Assembly: GCA_036873135.1 (NCBI GenBank)
Contig: JAPTYO010000017.1
Location: 2,914,001-2,978,000, forward strand
Direction: 5' to 3'
DNA length: 64,000 nucleotides
From: Clarkia xantiana subsp. parviflora
Taxonomy: Eukaryota > Streptophyta > Magnoliopsida > Myrtales > Onagraceae
Shown: positions 1 to 11,699 of the stretch, one piece after another
How the letters are laid out: every line of letters starts with the position of its first letter
Position numbering within the stretch: the stretch's first letter is position 1
Position numbers and translations under genes: made by a program
The notes under the pieces: model-generated
Database searches by the model: none
What the model saw: only the letters and a program-made list of their open reading frames with translations
Told to the model about the DNA's origin: nothing

Positions 1-283
1 AGGGCGTAATTCTTAGAAACGCTTGCAGAACCAGGCGAGTGATCCAGGGCCTAGGGATCATAGGGCGTGAACCGAACCATACTAGGAAGGTACCCGTGTA
101 GGTTATGTCGTCATTTACACCAATGACAGTCGGTTCAAGGACATCGCCGACCAGTCAGTAGAGAAGGCATGATCTCACAAGGGATAGGTTCAAAGGGGTT
201 ACCCCTACCTATTCTTTGCAGGTATTGACCGTTGAACTCAAATTTCGTGTCTAAGTTTCTAAAATTCCATTCATGTGGGGGAT
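1..283 (+). repeat. 3' end of a copia internal region (copy upstream of the first LTR)
   Basis: This stretch is nearly identical to 5826-6111, which is the end of the copia internal region just before the right LTR, including the purine-rich tract ATGTGGGGGAT next to the LTR. Its presence before the LTR at 284 means that LTR is preceded by internal sequence, not by flanking host DNA. A short deletion relative to the right copy (GCGTCTACC, near 150) is visible. No coding potential is recognised. Confidence 0.85.
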
Positions 284-1062
284 TGTTAGAAAATGGGCTA
301 CACAAATTTTCATTTGGGCTACTCTAATTTTATTTGGGCATTTTTATTCTCTTTTTTACTTAAGCCCAAATTTTCTCAAGCTCAATTTTATTTTGTTGTG
401 AATGGAATTTGTGATTTGTACCACATCGAAAGCTTTACTTTCCTCCTCCATTCTCCTCCCCTATATAAACAAGCATTTCCCTTCTCCTTTTTGCACATTG
501 AGAAATGAAATCTCTCCTTTTGGTTGAGTATTCAATTTTTTCGGAACCCATAATCTTGGGATCCAATTATATTTTCTCATCCTCTTTTCTTCGTGTTGAC
601 AAATGCAGAGTTCTTCTAGGTTTATTTTGACTTATGTCGTGTTCAACCTTTCTAGTTGTTTTTAGCCGTTGTCGCCGGCTTTCCTGTTCTTTGTTTGAGT
701 TCAGGTATTGGGTTCGGTTCGGTCGAGTGTGTTGCATGCATAACACGATTCGATGACACTGTTGAATCCTGTGAGGTGATCGCCCCTTGTATAAACCCCT
801 TTGCATAAACCGAGGGTGGGGAAGGGCGAAATTGCCTTAAGGAGACTGTGATTAGCACGGGCCTCAGTATAAAAAATACGTATTCGTTTTGTGTCGTTTT
901 ACGTATAATTTCGGTGTTGCCTATATTTTGCATGTTAACTGGTATGTTACTTGTAAGTAACCGAAATTTGACTAATTGCTTTTTAGTCATTGAATTTTAG
1001 AATATTGCATTTTGGTCCTCGGACTTTGTAAATTTGCATATTTACCCTCAATATTTCAAACA
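284..1062 (+). repeat. copia LTR (left copy)
   Basis: The LTR begins TGTTAGAAAATGGGC and ends near ATTTCAAACA, and matches 6112-6892 almost base for base over about 780 bp. A TATATAA box is visible at about 462-468 in the same orientation as the internal pol remnants, so the promoter would read rightwards. The short reading frame at 293-508 is repeated exactly in the other LTR, but it is LTR sequence and not a gene. The 3' boundary is set by where similarity to the right copy stops. Confidence 0.85.
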
Positions 1063-2353
1063 ATCTTAAGGCAACTTTATTTGTTGGTTTTATGAGAGGA
1101 TGCTTAATTGAATTTTGAGATTCAATTTTTGGGGAAATTATTTATTCTCTAAAGTTCACAAATATTGTCGAACAACGACGTTGAGAATGTGAACATGCTC
1201 GAGAAGAGAGCACATGCGACTGATAAAATCGCTAAGGCCATTTTGTCCATCGAGACTGATAAAGTCGTTGAGGCTATTAGGACCATTGAGGTCGCTAAGT
1301 CGTTGAGACTACTATGACTAATCGAGATGGTCAAGGTTGTTGAACCTGTTAAGGCATCCGAAATTGATATGGTTGATAAGGAGGCCCCTAAACCCTATTT
1401 AGCCGTTGAGGCTTATGAGGTCGTTGAATCCATTGTTGAAAATGAGATTAAGAAGTCGGTTAAAGCCGATTTAGAGTGTATGGCAATTGTTATGGAAATT
1501 TTATTTCCTTGACTAAAACACTGATTATTACATTTGATATAAATGTACGTGTGAATCAACGAATCGATTGCACACGCCTGAACCTTGGCACGTACGTACG
1601 CCGCGATATGTGTACATGAGTGTTTACTCAGAAGGTTAGCTCCGTGTGGGTTTGGTTTCTTCAAAACTGAAATTAACCGTGTCCAGGTTTATTTTCTGTC
1701 CAACAGAAGAAAAAAAAATTAAATTAATTTGGTTTTTGTAATTGAAATGATTAAACTTAATTACTGAAATCAGAAATTCAAATCGTTATTTGAATTTTAG
1801 TAATCTGAATTTGATGTCCCGGATTACTACTATGGGGTCGGGTACGAACCACTCGGACTTCTTAAAAAAAAAAAAATATCAAGGAGTTGGTCATAGGTCT
1901 AATGTTTGAATGCTACTCAATGAAAATGTAGCTAACACTTGCCGGACAACTCTAAAATTGGGAAAGACCACCATCTTCACGATGTGGTCTATAAATGTTA
2001 TTATTCTAGCGAGTGATGCTATCCATTATACCGACGCCTTGATTACCGAGGTTGGACACTCGTTTAGGCCGCCGTCTATAATGCAGGGAAAGTCGCCGAC
2101 ACTTACTTCAGAAGTTGAAGTCAAAAGATTGGAATTAGTTTTGACAATTCTGAAAAAAAAAAAAAATGAGGAGGAAGCGTCCCTATTGGGAGCACTCGAA
2201 ATCGCCAAAAGAACTGTACGTTAAATACAGATAGACGACAAATTTGATTGGATGAAGTTGAATTACTTTAAGTGTAATGACCGTAGTGCCTGAAGTAAAC
2301 ATTAATAAAAATGTTTTTGCATTGGGTGTAGTGCCTATAGTGAACATGAGATA
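1063..2353 (+). other. copia-1 5' internal region, probable gag remnant
   Basis: This is internal element sequence between the left LTR and the integrase remnant, where gag and protease should lie. Short open stretches at 1327-1512 and 1910-2224 remain, but I recognise no zinc knuckle and no protease motif. An odd low-complexity part at 1200-1480 repeats words of the type GTCGTTGAGGC, giving Val/Glu/Lys-rich translations. The assignment to gag rests only on position. Confidence 0.5.
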
Positions 2354-3600
2354 AGAATGTTCCTTCTTGTGCTGAATTTGTGGCACAATAATTTAGAACA
2401 TGTTAATTACGATACCTTGCAGAGGTTATCTAACATGGTTCATATTCCTAAATTTAAAATATATCAAGAACTTAAATGTGAAGTTTGCGTTGAAGCGAAA
2501 TTTATTCGGTCGAAAGGATTACCGAACTTCTTGGTCTAAATACATAGCGATGTTTGCGACTTAATATATGTCCAAACGCGAGGCGGAAAATAAGTACTTC
2601 ATTACTTTCGTAGATGATAGTACGAAATATTGCTATGTATACTTGATGAAGGAAAAGATGAAACAGTTAAAAAATTCATGGTTTACAAATAAAAAACTTC
2701 AGTTTCAATTAAATGATTAATTGTTTTCGCAATGAGAAATGCGGCAACAATTATTCTCTATTTAGAGAATGCTGACTTAAACACGATTTAATCCGTGAAG
2801 TCATTGCACCGCATAAAACCCCAATTTAGTTGGGTCGCGGTTTCGATCCAACCGGGCAACGTTTTCCAGTTTATTTTTTGGACTGATTAGTATTAATACC
2901 ATTGCTGACGGTTAAGGTTTTGGCTTAGTGGTTGAATGGATTGTCATTAGGCATTAGATAAAAATATGAATCCAACCGCAGCATTTCCTTTAAAAAAATG
3001 TTGTTTTGGCACTTGCGGTGCAACAGGTCGAGGCCTTTTATTGGTCTGAGGTTCATACCGTTTGAGAAACGCAACGTTCTAATGGCCAAATTTGATCTCA
3101 TATTGGTTTAAGAAAAAAAAAATTGTTGATGGTCTGAGGATCTACAACGATAAAAGGATGATCCGAGGATCAATGATGATGTGGTTGAGAATTAGTAATA
3201 ACTTCATACCCAACTCGTGTGTTAACACATTACATTTTTCTGGTAGAAATTAAAATAGTATGGTTGAGACCATGTTTGTTTTAGGGTTATGACGGGGTAG
3301 CTATTTTAACTAGCAATTACATTTTGAATAAGGTACCCCATAAGAAGGAAGATAAAACTCTGTTTGAGTTGTGCCTTCGAATGTGGGGGGTGTCTTGCTA
3401 AAAGTTATGATACCTCTACGGAAAAGACGCATACATTCCTTAAACCGTTGATTGCATTTTCATAGGGTTTGCTCAGGATAGTAACGTGTATCGATTTGAA
3501 TCGAAAGTGTCAAATAAACACAAAGATACGTTAATGTAATCAATAAATGCATATTTCTTTGGAAAATGTATTTTTGGCTAAGTCTAGAGGAGAGGCAAGC
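2354..3600 (+). pseudogene. copia-1 GAG-pre-integrase and integrase remnant
   Basis: Translation at 2357-2539 shows the GAG-pre-integrase zinc-binding pattern: LWHNNLEH followed 40 residues later by CEVC. Next, about 2590-2670 reads YFITFVDDSTKYCYVYLMK, the copia integrase segment with a catalytic Asp. Further pieces appear after a gap: NYILNKVPHKKEDKTLFEL near 3320-3370 and an F-G-F-A-Q-x-S-x-x-Y-R-F segment near 3450-3510. The interval of about 2700-3240 does not match integrase and may be a secondary insertion. Stops and frame changes make it non-functional. Confidence 0.75.
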
Positions 3601-3779
3601 ATATGAGACTATAGAGGAAAAATAGTCAAGACCGAGAACATGGAGGGCATGTTAAGGTCGAGCCCATATGAGTAAAAGGGCGAGGATTGAAAAATTATAT
3701 GGTCCAGTTTTTTTTTTACCTATATGCTTGAAGCCGAACCTTAGACTTACCACGAAGACGTAAGCTCTTCTGAGAGACC

Positions 3780-4680
3780 TCTATGAAAAGAGGCAATCAA
3801 TAGTGAAATTGAGTCCATCTTGCAGAACCACACTTGGGAGCTGGTGGATCTTCCGCCCGAAGACAAACCGTTAGGCTACAAGTGGATATTCAAACGTAAA
3901 ATGAAAAAAGATGGATCAATTGATAATTTCAAAGCCCGACTTGTCATAAAATATTATAGACAAAAGGAATGATGTAATTACTTTGATACATATTCTCCAG
4001 TATCTAGAATCACATTCATAAGGATGGTGCTTTCGATTGCAGCCTTGCGAATTCTAGAAGTACATCAAATGGATGTGAAAACAACTTTCTTAAATGGAGA
4101 TTTAGAGGAAGAAATCTACATGGAACAACCTGAGGGTTTCTCTGCGCGAGAGCAGGAAAAGAAAGTCTGTAAGCTTGTCAAATCATTGTATGGTCTAAAT
4201 AAGGAGCCTAAACAATGACCTTATAAATTTGACAACGTTTTTTATTGGAGAAATGTTTCAAAATAAATAAGTATGACAAACGTTTTACGTTGATGACATG
4301 CTAATAGTTGGAAATAGCGATGATGTAGTCCGGTCAACTGGACGTATGTTGAATTTGCGTATTGACATGAATGATATGAGCCTTGCTGTTGTGATCTTTG
4401 GAATTAAAAGATGTCGGAAGGACTCATTCTAAGTCAAACTCATTATATTGACAAGATTTTGGATAAATTCAACAAAGATGACAAGAACGTGGTCACTACT
4501 CCAATAGATACGAGTATATATTTTTCAAAGAACAAGGGAGAATGTTTTTCCCAAATTGAGTACGCTCGGATTATTGGAAATGTCATGTACTTAATGTCAT
4601 GCACTAGATCAGATATCGCTCACGTTGTAAGTTTATTGAGTCGATATACGAGTAACCCTAGTGTTGTCCACTAGAACGGG
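3780..4680 (+). pseudogene. copia-1 reverse transcriptase remnant
   Basis: The sequence encodes recognisable copia RT blocks: NHTWELVDLP and GYKWIFKRKMKKDG at 3825-3915, then an open stretch at 4024-4218 with HQMDVKTTFLNGDLEEEIYM and VCKLVKSLYGLNKEPKQ. The active-site block FYVDDMLIVGNSDD follows at about 4282-4325 in another frame, and 4411-4674 carries the C-terminal part up to SCTRSDIAH. Stops at 3970, after 4215 and at 4672 and at least one frameshift show decay. In a live element this enzyme would copy the element RNA into cDNA in cytoplasmic particles. Confidence 0.8.
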
Positions 4681-4985
4681 GTAATCAAGATACTTAGGTA
4701 TCTGAGACACATTCGTAATCATGGTCTACACAAAGAGATTATCCTTATGTGATAGAATGTTATAGTGATGCAAAATGGATATCCGATTAGACACTACCAC
4801 ATTGAGTATAAGGGGTTATGTATTCACCTTACGAGGTGCAACAGTGTCGTAGAAAATCCTCAAAACAAACAGTCATAGCCAGATCGACGATCAAGTCTGA
4901 GTTATTGTACTGGAGAAATGTGCCGAAGATGCAGAATGACTATGTCATTTTCTCGAGGATTTTACTAATTGGCCAAAACCTGTGT
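4681..4985 (+). pseudogene. copia-1 RNase H remnant
   Basis: Directly after the RT remnant the translation shows broken copia RNase H pieces, for example S-D-A-K-W near 4765 and VFTLRGA near 4822, then a segment ending in F-L-E-D-F near 4950. Reading frame is interrupted by several stops. The identification relies on order and on short motifs. Confidence 0.5.
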
Positions 4986-6111
4986 TAGTGCAAAGATTGA
5001 TGAGTTTGTTTTGGTTTAATCCAAATTAAATCCAATCTGATGAAATGTTGAAGATTTTCTTTAAGAGACAAGGTTAAAGCAGAAATAAGTGGTGCACCCC
5101 CCATTTGGCATGAAAACCTTTGTTAAAGGTTGGGAAATGGGACACTTTGCGAAGCTGTTGTCCACAAAAGAATCAATCTAAATTTAGATGTTGGATTAAC
5201 AAAATTATTCCTGCAGGATATGATAGTTTGAGGACTTTGTTGGTTTGAGAACATTGATGCAATGTTACGATGATCAATCTGTATAACACAGTATAACCTG
5301 CATAATGGAATGTTTAGACATATACGTCATAATTCCATTACAGTTGCTCTCAAATATATTTATTGTGCCCGATATCGTAAAGTCGGCAGATAAATAGCGG
5401 ATCCGCTACCCGAAAGGGTTAAACAGAGAGTTATTTGGCCAAGCGTCGAAAAGGAATGGGGCTAAAGCCCGTTGAGGAAACACTCTTGAGAAGGAAAACC
5501 CAACAATGATGACTGGAGATCCCAAGAACTTGGTTCAATGGGACAACCTAATCACAAGACTGAGTGTGGTCACTGTGGGGGTCAAACCCCGAGCCCATTC
5601 CTATGATGTAATCAGTGATGAAAATGAGGTTAAGTTTTTGCTTGTGTCGATCTTCAATCATCGGTTAAACCGATCATAGTAATTAATAATTACTTAATTG
5701 AAATCACATTTTACGCAGAGCTTTTAATGATTCGTAAGAGAACTCAGAGTCGTGATGATGCTCTTGAGACATAGAATCACCTATGCGAGTGAGAAGTGGG
5801 GCCGCTTCGAAAGGAATTGTTGAGGGCGCAATTCTTAGAAACGCTTGCAGAACCAGGCGAGTGATCCAGGGCCTAGGGATCATAGGGCGTGAACCGAACC
5901 ATACTAGGAAGGTACCCGTGTGGGTTATGTCGTCATCTACACCAACGACAGTCGGTTCAAGGACATCGCGTCTACCGACCAGTCAGTAGAGAAGGCATGA
6001 TCTCACAAGGGATAGGTTCAAAGGGGTTACCCCTACCTATTCTTTGCAGGTATTGACCGTTGAACTCAAATTTCGTGTCTAAGTTTCTAAAATTCCATTC
6101 ATGTGGGGGAT
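4986..6111 (+). other. copia-1 3' untranslated internal region
   Basis: About 1.1 kb between the RNase H remnant and the right LTR contains no recognisable coding sequence. Its last 286 bases are repeated at the left edge of the window (1-283). It ends in a purine-rich tract GTGGGGGAT abutting the LTR, which serves as the polypurine tract for plus-strand priming. Such a long 3' region is unusual for copia elements. Confidence 0.6.
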
Positions 6112-6892
6112 TGTTAGAAAATGGGCTACACAAATTTTCATTTGGGCTACTCTAATTTTATTTGGGCATTTTTATTCTCTTTTTTACTTAAGCCCAAATT
6201 TTCTCAAGCTCAATTTTATTTTGTTGTGAATGGAATTTGTGATTTGTACCACATCGAAAGCTTTACTTTCCTCCTCCATTCTCCTCCCCTATATAAACAA
6301 GCATTTCCCTTCTCCTTTTTGCACATTGAGAAATGAAATCTCTCCTTTTGGTTGAGTATTCAATTTTTTCGGAACCCATAATCTTGGGATCCAATTATAT
6401 TTTCTCATCCTCTTTTCTTCGTGTTGACAAATGCAGAGTTCTTCTAGGTTTATTTTGACTTATGTCGTGTTCAACCTTTCTAGTTGTTTTTAGCCGTTGT
6501 CGTCGGCTTTCCTGTTCTTTGTTTGAGTTCAGGTATTAGGTTCGGTTCGGTCGAGCGTGTTGCATGCATAACACGATTCGATGACACTGTTGAATCCTTG
6601 GAGGTGATCGCCCCTTGTATAAACCCCTTTGCATAACCCGATGGTGGGGAAGGGCGAAATTGCCTTAAGGAGACTGTGATTAGCACGGGCCTCAGTATAA
6701 AAAATACGTATTCGTTTTGTGTCGATTTTACGTATAATGTCGGTGTTGCCTATATTTTGCATGTTAACTGGTATAGTTACTTGTAAGTAACCGAAATTTG
6801 ACTAATTGCTTTTAAGTCATTGAATTTTAGAATATTGCATTTTAGTCCTCGAACTTTGTAAATTTGCATATTTACCCTTAATAATTCCAACA
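6112..6892 (+). repeat. copia LTR (right copy)
   Basis: This is the second copy of the LTR at 284-1062, from TGTTAGAAAATGGGC to TAATAATTCCAACA. It differs from the left copy at scattered positions. The sequence after 6892 is unrelated to what follows the left LTR, which fixes the element boundary here. Confidence 0.85.
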
Positions 6893-7382
6893 GATAACTA
6901 TAACTGTATATGAACTAAATTTATTTATTTTTTTCCACTAAATTAGTTAGAAGAATGATCAATTGATAAAAATAACTTTAGTAGTTATTACAATTGGCTT
7001 GGCTATTGAATTAGCGAGATGGTCGAATTCTGATTTGAACGGCTATTGAATTTTCCAAGGCGATTGGGTAAAGGTAAAGAAGCACTCTAATTCCGGTACC
7101 AGTGTAGAATATGTTGCTTACATTAGAATACTAATGGCAACCCTGTAAACTAAACTCAGTAAGGGTGGTGGCTTTATTAAAAAAAAAAAAAACTATTGCA
7201 AGCACGCGACTTTCTACAAACTCTATTTCAGTGGGTATGTTACACGTTTTGAAGTCAACCCGAAACCCCAAAAGCCTAAACCTCAACTAAACATTCAGCC
7301 CAAACAATCCAATTTAAATTTTTAAGCCCAACACCCACCCAAGTCCACAAAACCCTACGAAAAGCAAATGAGTCGGTAGTAT
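6893..7382. other. Intergenic, nothing recognised
   Basis: AT-rich sequence with a poly-A run at 7180-7192. I see no coding similarity or element ends, except that the last eight bases (GGTAGTAT, 7375-7382) are the target duplication of the hAT element that follows. Confidence 0.6.
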
Positions 7383-7866
7383 TAGGGATGACAACAGGCT
7401 TCGGGGCGCCGTCGACCCGCGGGCCCGATCCGGTTTTGACCCGCTGACTCGGGGGTCACGGGACGGGTCCGGGTCTAGCGGTTCAGGGCCCCAGAGACCC
7501 GCCCCGAAATTTTTGTATATAATATATGTTCATATGATGTAATATTTACTAAACAATATGGTTAATATAATACCTATATAAAATAACAAGGACCAAATTA
7601 TAAATAGATGTAAATTTAGATTATTAAGATTTTGAATTTGTATTTTGTGATGAATTTAATGTGTTTATTGTTTGTATTTTATTGGTGTTTAGATTTGGTG
7701 TTAGATTTGTGGTTTGAATTTATATGTAATGTAATATTTTGGGCAAAAAAAAATTATATGTAATATTGCGAAGTGAAAAAAAAAAAAAAACAGGTTTGTT
7801 CACGCGGCGGGGCGGGTCGACCCGCAGGCTTTTTTTCCCAGCTTACCCGCCCATTTGCCATCCCTA
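7383..7866. mobile_element. Non-autonomous hAT element (MITE)
   Basis: The element begins TAGGGATGACAAC and ends TTTGCCATCCCTA, which are inverted complements apart from single mismatches. It is flanked by GGTAGTAT (7375-7382) and GGTAGCAT (7867-7874), an 8-bp duplication with one difference. Eight-bp duplications and TAGGG-type ends are typical of hAT transposons. GC-rich blocks lie inside both ends (GTCGACCCGCGGGCC on the left, GGGCGGGTCGACCCGC on the right) around an AT-rich centre. There is no transposase, so it would have moved in trans. Confidence 0.85.
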
Positions 7867-7874
7867 GGTAGCAT

Positions 7875-9302
7875 AGCAGCAACAAATAGTCTCCTTTAGC
7901 GCAGTACTCTTGTTGAAATTTTTGCAATCGTACATTCGAAAACCCTAGGTCAGATGAGGTTGAGGCTGGGAGCAAATGTCAATCTCACACGAACATTCTG
8001 TGGAGGTTACCGATTTGCCCATTGATTGAACCGTAATTTGATTCACAGCAAAGAAGCCATGCAGGTTCAGCTATCCAAAATTGAGATTCTTCAGTCTGCA
8101 TCAATGCTCCGTAAATCTTCCTCTAGCAGCTTAATATCGTGACACTCTTCTTTGAATCTACGGTAAATCTTATTTCTCTCTTTCTTTGTGATATCCGATT
8201 TTATATAGGAATCGAAAAGCATCTTCAATTGAACCGTATTAAATGGAATCATTGAATCTAAATCGCAAAATCATATGTGCAGTGCTATTGGAACCCCGAA
8301 ATCAAGTTGGGTTCTTCAACCTTAGTGTAATGAAGCTGGTGCTTCGTCTCACGGGGAATGGAAGTGGAACGACACTTTGATACCTGAAGGATTTGTTCTG
8401 AAAATTGCGCTGCTATTGGAACCTGAAATTGACTTTGGTTTCTTCACTTTCATCTCTTGAAACCGTCAACTGTATAGATATAGATTTGTTCTTTCGAGAC
8501 CAAACCTTGACCCGAATCCATTAATTAAAAATACTTCAAAAACCCTCAACTCCTCTAGCAATTACATTATTCTCTTTCGGTCTAAATTTATATATATATA
8601 TAAACCACAGAGAGATTAAAAAAAAAAAACAGATTCCCCGTTTATATTTGTATCAATATATATTTTTTGAAAATTTACTAGTTCAAGATTTATTTGTAGA
8701 CAAATTGCTAACTCCATTCAAACATTTCGTCCAACATGACGTAATTGGTCACATGACATTCACATGATTCCGAGAATATAACTTAAAATGAGGGAATTAT
8801 CATCGAATCTCATGCTTCTTATTATTATTATGTGTCTCATCATTAAAATTTCTAAAATTATAAAGTGAAATTTGGATTTTCAAAAAAATCAATGTTAATT
8901 CGGCCAGTTTGGACTTTTTTTGCCATTCTTTCAATTTACGATAGTTCCCTTAGTTTATTCACTCACGTGCAAGTCTTGTGGTCAATTTTCTCTTCAGATT
9001 AGATGGAATATTTAGCGTAACTAGTTAATTATATTTTTTTTATAATATTTTATAAAAGTGATAACTTTATTTTATTTTATTTAAAGTTTGGTATTATTTT
9101 AGAATTATATTAAATTTTATGGTGTTTTTAATGATATTTAGAGTATTTTCTGTTAACACAGAAAATTAACAGAGCTAGCCAATAATCGGGTAGCAATTTG
9201 CTATAACAAAAGGTTTAACAAGCAAATTGTAATATCTTACGAACTTGAGTTAACAATTTGGTATTTAACAAACCAAATTAATAATGAACTCTTTCTTTTT
9301 TA
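7875..9302. other. Intergenic, nothing recognised
   Basis: About 1.4 kb without a convincing gene. It holds a small TA microsatellite at about 8588-8602 and several homopolymer A runs. The part at 7900-8500 is less AT-biased than its surroundings and could be a remnant of a host gene or UTR, but I find no continuous reading frame or known motif. Confidence 0.5.
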
Positions 9303-9855
9303 GGGTTAAATGTACTTTTCATACAATACGTTTGACCGAATGTGACATTTGGTACAATATGTCTTTTTTTTTGTATACTTTTGGTACCAAACGTTTAAAA
9401 TTTGATGGCTTTTGGTTCATCCGTTAGTTGACTATTAGTTTTGGCTGTTAGATGACATGTGCAAGTCACATGACCTACCATAATATTTTGATGTTGTTCA
9501 ATTTAGTCCTTCAAATACATCCATACCTTTTATTTTGTTTAATTTAATCCTAAAATTTCAAAATCGAACCAATCTATGTCCGACACTTGGTCAGGGTCGG
9601 CTGGGTCCGGTGAACCCGACCTAGGCTAGTTTAATTGGGTTCGGTTTTGTAATTTTAAGAATAAATTAAACAAAATAAAAGTTAGGGATGTATTTGAGAG
9701 ATTATTGAACAAAATCAAATGTTTAGGGTAGATCACGTCATTTGACTTGCACGTGTCATTTAACTATCAAAATTAACGGTCAACTAACGGATGAATAGAA
9801 GTATGAAATTTCAAACATTTGGTACTAAAATTCAAACATGTTATATGAAAGTAGG
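9303..9855. mobile_element. Mutator-like foldback element, diverged
   Basis: The two halves are long inverted repeats. The left arm runs through ACTTTTCATACAAT, TACTTTTGGTACCAAACG, CATCCGTTAGTTGAC and TTTTATTTTGTTTAATTTA. The reverse complement of the right arm carries the same words in the same order. The arms resemble the much better preserved foldback at 38070-38824 (shared TTTGTATACTTTTGGTACCAA and TTTAGTCC...CATCC words), so the two are one family. The right tip is cut short where the copia-2 LTR starts at 9859, so no target duplication can be read. Confidence 0.75.
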
Positions 9856-9858
9856 TTT

Positions 9859-10042
9859 TGTTACAGAAGTAGAGAGGTAATAGAAGAGGGAACTTGATGA
9901 TGTCTTATTATCACACATAAGGAGCCCTTATATAGGGATTACATATACTTGTGGAGGAAGTAAATTTAATACTAGGAAAGTCTAAACAAGGAAGATGGTA
10001 TATACACGTAATATTGAACATCCACTAAATATATTCATAACA
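9859..10042 (-). repeat. copia-2 LTR, left copy (3' LTR of a minus-strand element)
   Basis: A short LTR of 184 bp, from TGTTACAGAAGTAGAG to TATTCATAACA. It is followed at once by CTCCCCCTTGG, whose complement is a polypurine tract, so the element reads on the minus strand and this is its 3' LTR. Its first 50 bases recur at 25837-25880 (AGTAATAGAAGAGGGAACTT), the start of the other LTR. Confidence 0.75.
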
Positions 10043-10084
10043 CTCCCCCTTGGATGTTCATAAGGGAATTGTGCCTCGTTAAAA

Positions 10085-10240
10085 CCTTACTAGAAAAAAC
10101 CCATTGGGATAAAAATCTAGTGAAAGAAAAAGAGTACACAATTATGGATCCTTTTTGTAAGCTGCCTCGTTAAAAACCTTAACAGGAAAACCCGATGGGA
10201 TAAAACCTTGGTTAAGGGAAAAAGAGTGCAGCGGTGTATA
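10085..10240. repeat. Two-copy tandem repeat in copia-2 3' region
   Basis: A unit beginning GCCTCGTTAAAACCTTA and containing CCCATTGGGATAAAA and AAAAAGAGTACA is repeated about 90 bases later as GCCTCGTTAAAAACCTTAAC, CCCGATGGGATAAAACC and AAAAAGAGTGCA. It lies just inside the polypurine tract. No function is evident. Confidence 0.7.
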
Positions 10241-10558
10241 TTCTCCCCCTGATGTTGACATCGCGTAATTTCATTAAGTCGACGCAATCCAATCATGTTC
10301 GCCAATATTCCAGATGTCGCAGTCGATAAAGCCTCCTTGAAAAGATCCGCTAGATAGTCATATGAACAAATTCGTTGGATGAAGAATAACTAGAGGCGAA
10401 TGTGTTTTGTATGTCTCCTTTGGTATAACAATCTTCAACTCGAGCTATATAACATGCATTATCTTCATATATATATATATACAATATAATGCTACATTTG
10501 AAAATTGTGCACTTCCATGTTATAACTTACATTTGTGTAGCAAATTAATTTAGGTCTT

Positions 10559-11297
10559 TGTTGGATCACGGGCGAAGCTCCGTTAAGTTCTTGACGGGAA
10601 GGCCTGAACTCCTGGGCTCCGCGTAATCCTGCAAAAGGGGATGACCTGGGTGGTGACCCAGAATCCCTCTCCGATGCTTAAATGAGTACATGAATGATGG
10701 GGTGGTAAGCAATAATCTGAACTCGTATTAGAATGTCTGTTTTCTGAGGTAACTTCCTCCTTTATATAGGAGGGGAAGTTACTCAGTTACCTGTAACCGC
10801 GCCTGGCAGTTTTACCCACGATTCCGCATATCTCGTTCGGGATCCCATATATCTCGCCCCACGCTCCACGTATCTCGCCCATATTCCGCGTATCTCGGGC
10901 ACGCCCTGCGTATCTCGGGAGAGGTTATCTGTATCTCAACCGTCTCCCCACTACTCTATCTAGTAGGCGGGTTTCTCGGCCTTATCCTCTGATCACAAGT
11001 CCCAATTCATATCGGGGACTCCAGAGTTATCTCATTCTAGGTCACCACCCAGGACCCTTTGTCTCACGAGACAGGTCCAGCTTCCTCGGGGCTTTATTAT
11101 CGGGGCCTTCTCAGAAGCATATCGGGGCCTACTCAGAGGCTTCTTGTCGGGAGCATTCAGCTCACATATCGGGACCGATCTCGTCGGGACCCTTCGTACT
11201 GGGCTTCTGGACCTTCCAGGTCTTTCACAAGGCCCACCAGGCTTACTTGCCGTCTATTAACTGTTAACGGGGCTAACGATTCCATCGGAACCCATCA
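10559..11297 (-). repeat. Tat-1 LTR, left (3' LTR)
   Basis: 739 bp, TGTTGGATCACGGGCG to GGAACCCATCA, almost identical to 20947-21685. On the minus strand a TATATAAAGGAGG promoter box lies at about 10757-10768. Upstream of it (10810-10935) the U3 contains several imperfect tandem copies of a CCGCGTATCTCG word, likely enhancer or spacing repeats. Confidence 0.95.
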
Positions 11298-11652
11298 TTT
11301 GCCCCCAAGACTTGGGGGACTTGCATTCCGTCGTGTCTTCCAATTCCAGACCTCCCGACCTCATCGTCGAAGGCTTTTATCTTCAGACCTCCCGATATCG
11401 CCATCGGAGGCTTTTGCCTTAGGCACAACTCTTGAATAACAGGGCTCCTCACTTGTAATTTCTCAGACTTTAAGGACAGTTGCCAAATCCGAGGAGACTC
11501 CTCGGTTACTGCAGCATTAAATGCTAGGGATAATGAAACGACGCCTAAACCGGCGTGACTGCTGCTTTCTAAAAAAGCACTCATTACGTCACTAACGTCT
11601 CTTCCGTACCGTCCCTATAATTTCGGCGATCAAGATCGAGTCATTTCATCTT

Positions 11653-11699
11653 CAACGGCCCAGATTTCAGGTTGTCCAACTGTCCTTTTGCCTATAAAA
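11653..11699 (+). promoter_or_regulatory. Internal plus-strand promoter of the Tat-1 extra gene
   Basis: A TATAAAA box at 11693-11699 lies 173 bases before the ATG at 11866. About 40 bases upstream is TTCAACGGCCCAGATT (11651-11666). Both the box and this motif recur at the same place in Tat-2 (26831 and 26875) and Tat-3 (62231 and 62303), while surrounding bases differ. This suggests an independent promoter opposed to gag-pol. Confidence 0.7.

Larger units (their letters stand above)
284..6892 (+). mobile_element. Ty1/copia LTR retrotransposon, decayed (copia-1)
   Basis: Two 780-bp direct repeats bracket about 5 kb holding, in copia order, remnants of GAG-pre-integrase and integrase (2357-3600), reverse transcriptase (3780-4680) and RNase H (4690-4980). 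The order integrase before RT identifies copia rather than gypsy. No clear primer-binding site follows the left LTR. Because internal sequence also precedes that LTR, this is not a simple LTR-internal-LTR copy; unequal recombination between two elements is the likely cause. Stops and frameshifts are scattered throughout, so the element is dead. Confidence 0.85.

Noticed and set aside
293..508. 71-residue open frame, repeated exactly at 6121-6336
   Set aside because: It lies inside the copia-1 LTR and is repeated only because the LTR is; no start context or known domain supports a protein.
11273..11584. Open frames on the opposite strand to the Tat-1 extra gene and its leader
   Set aside because: They are shadows of GC-rich sequence and show no conserved motif.
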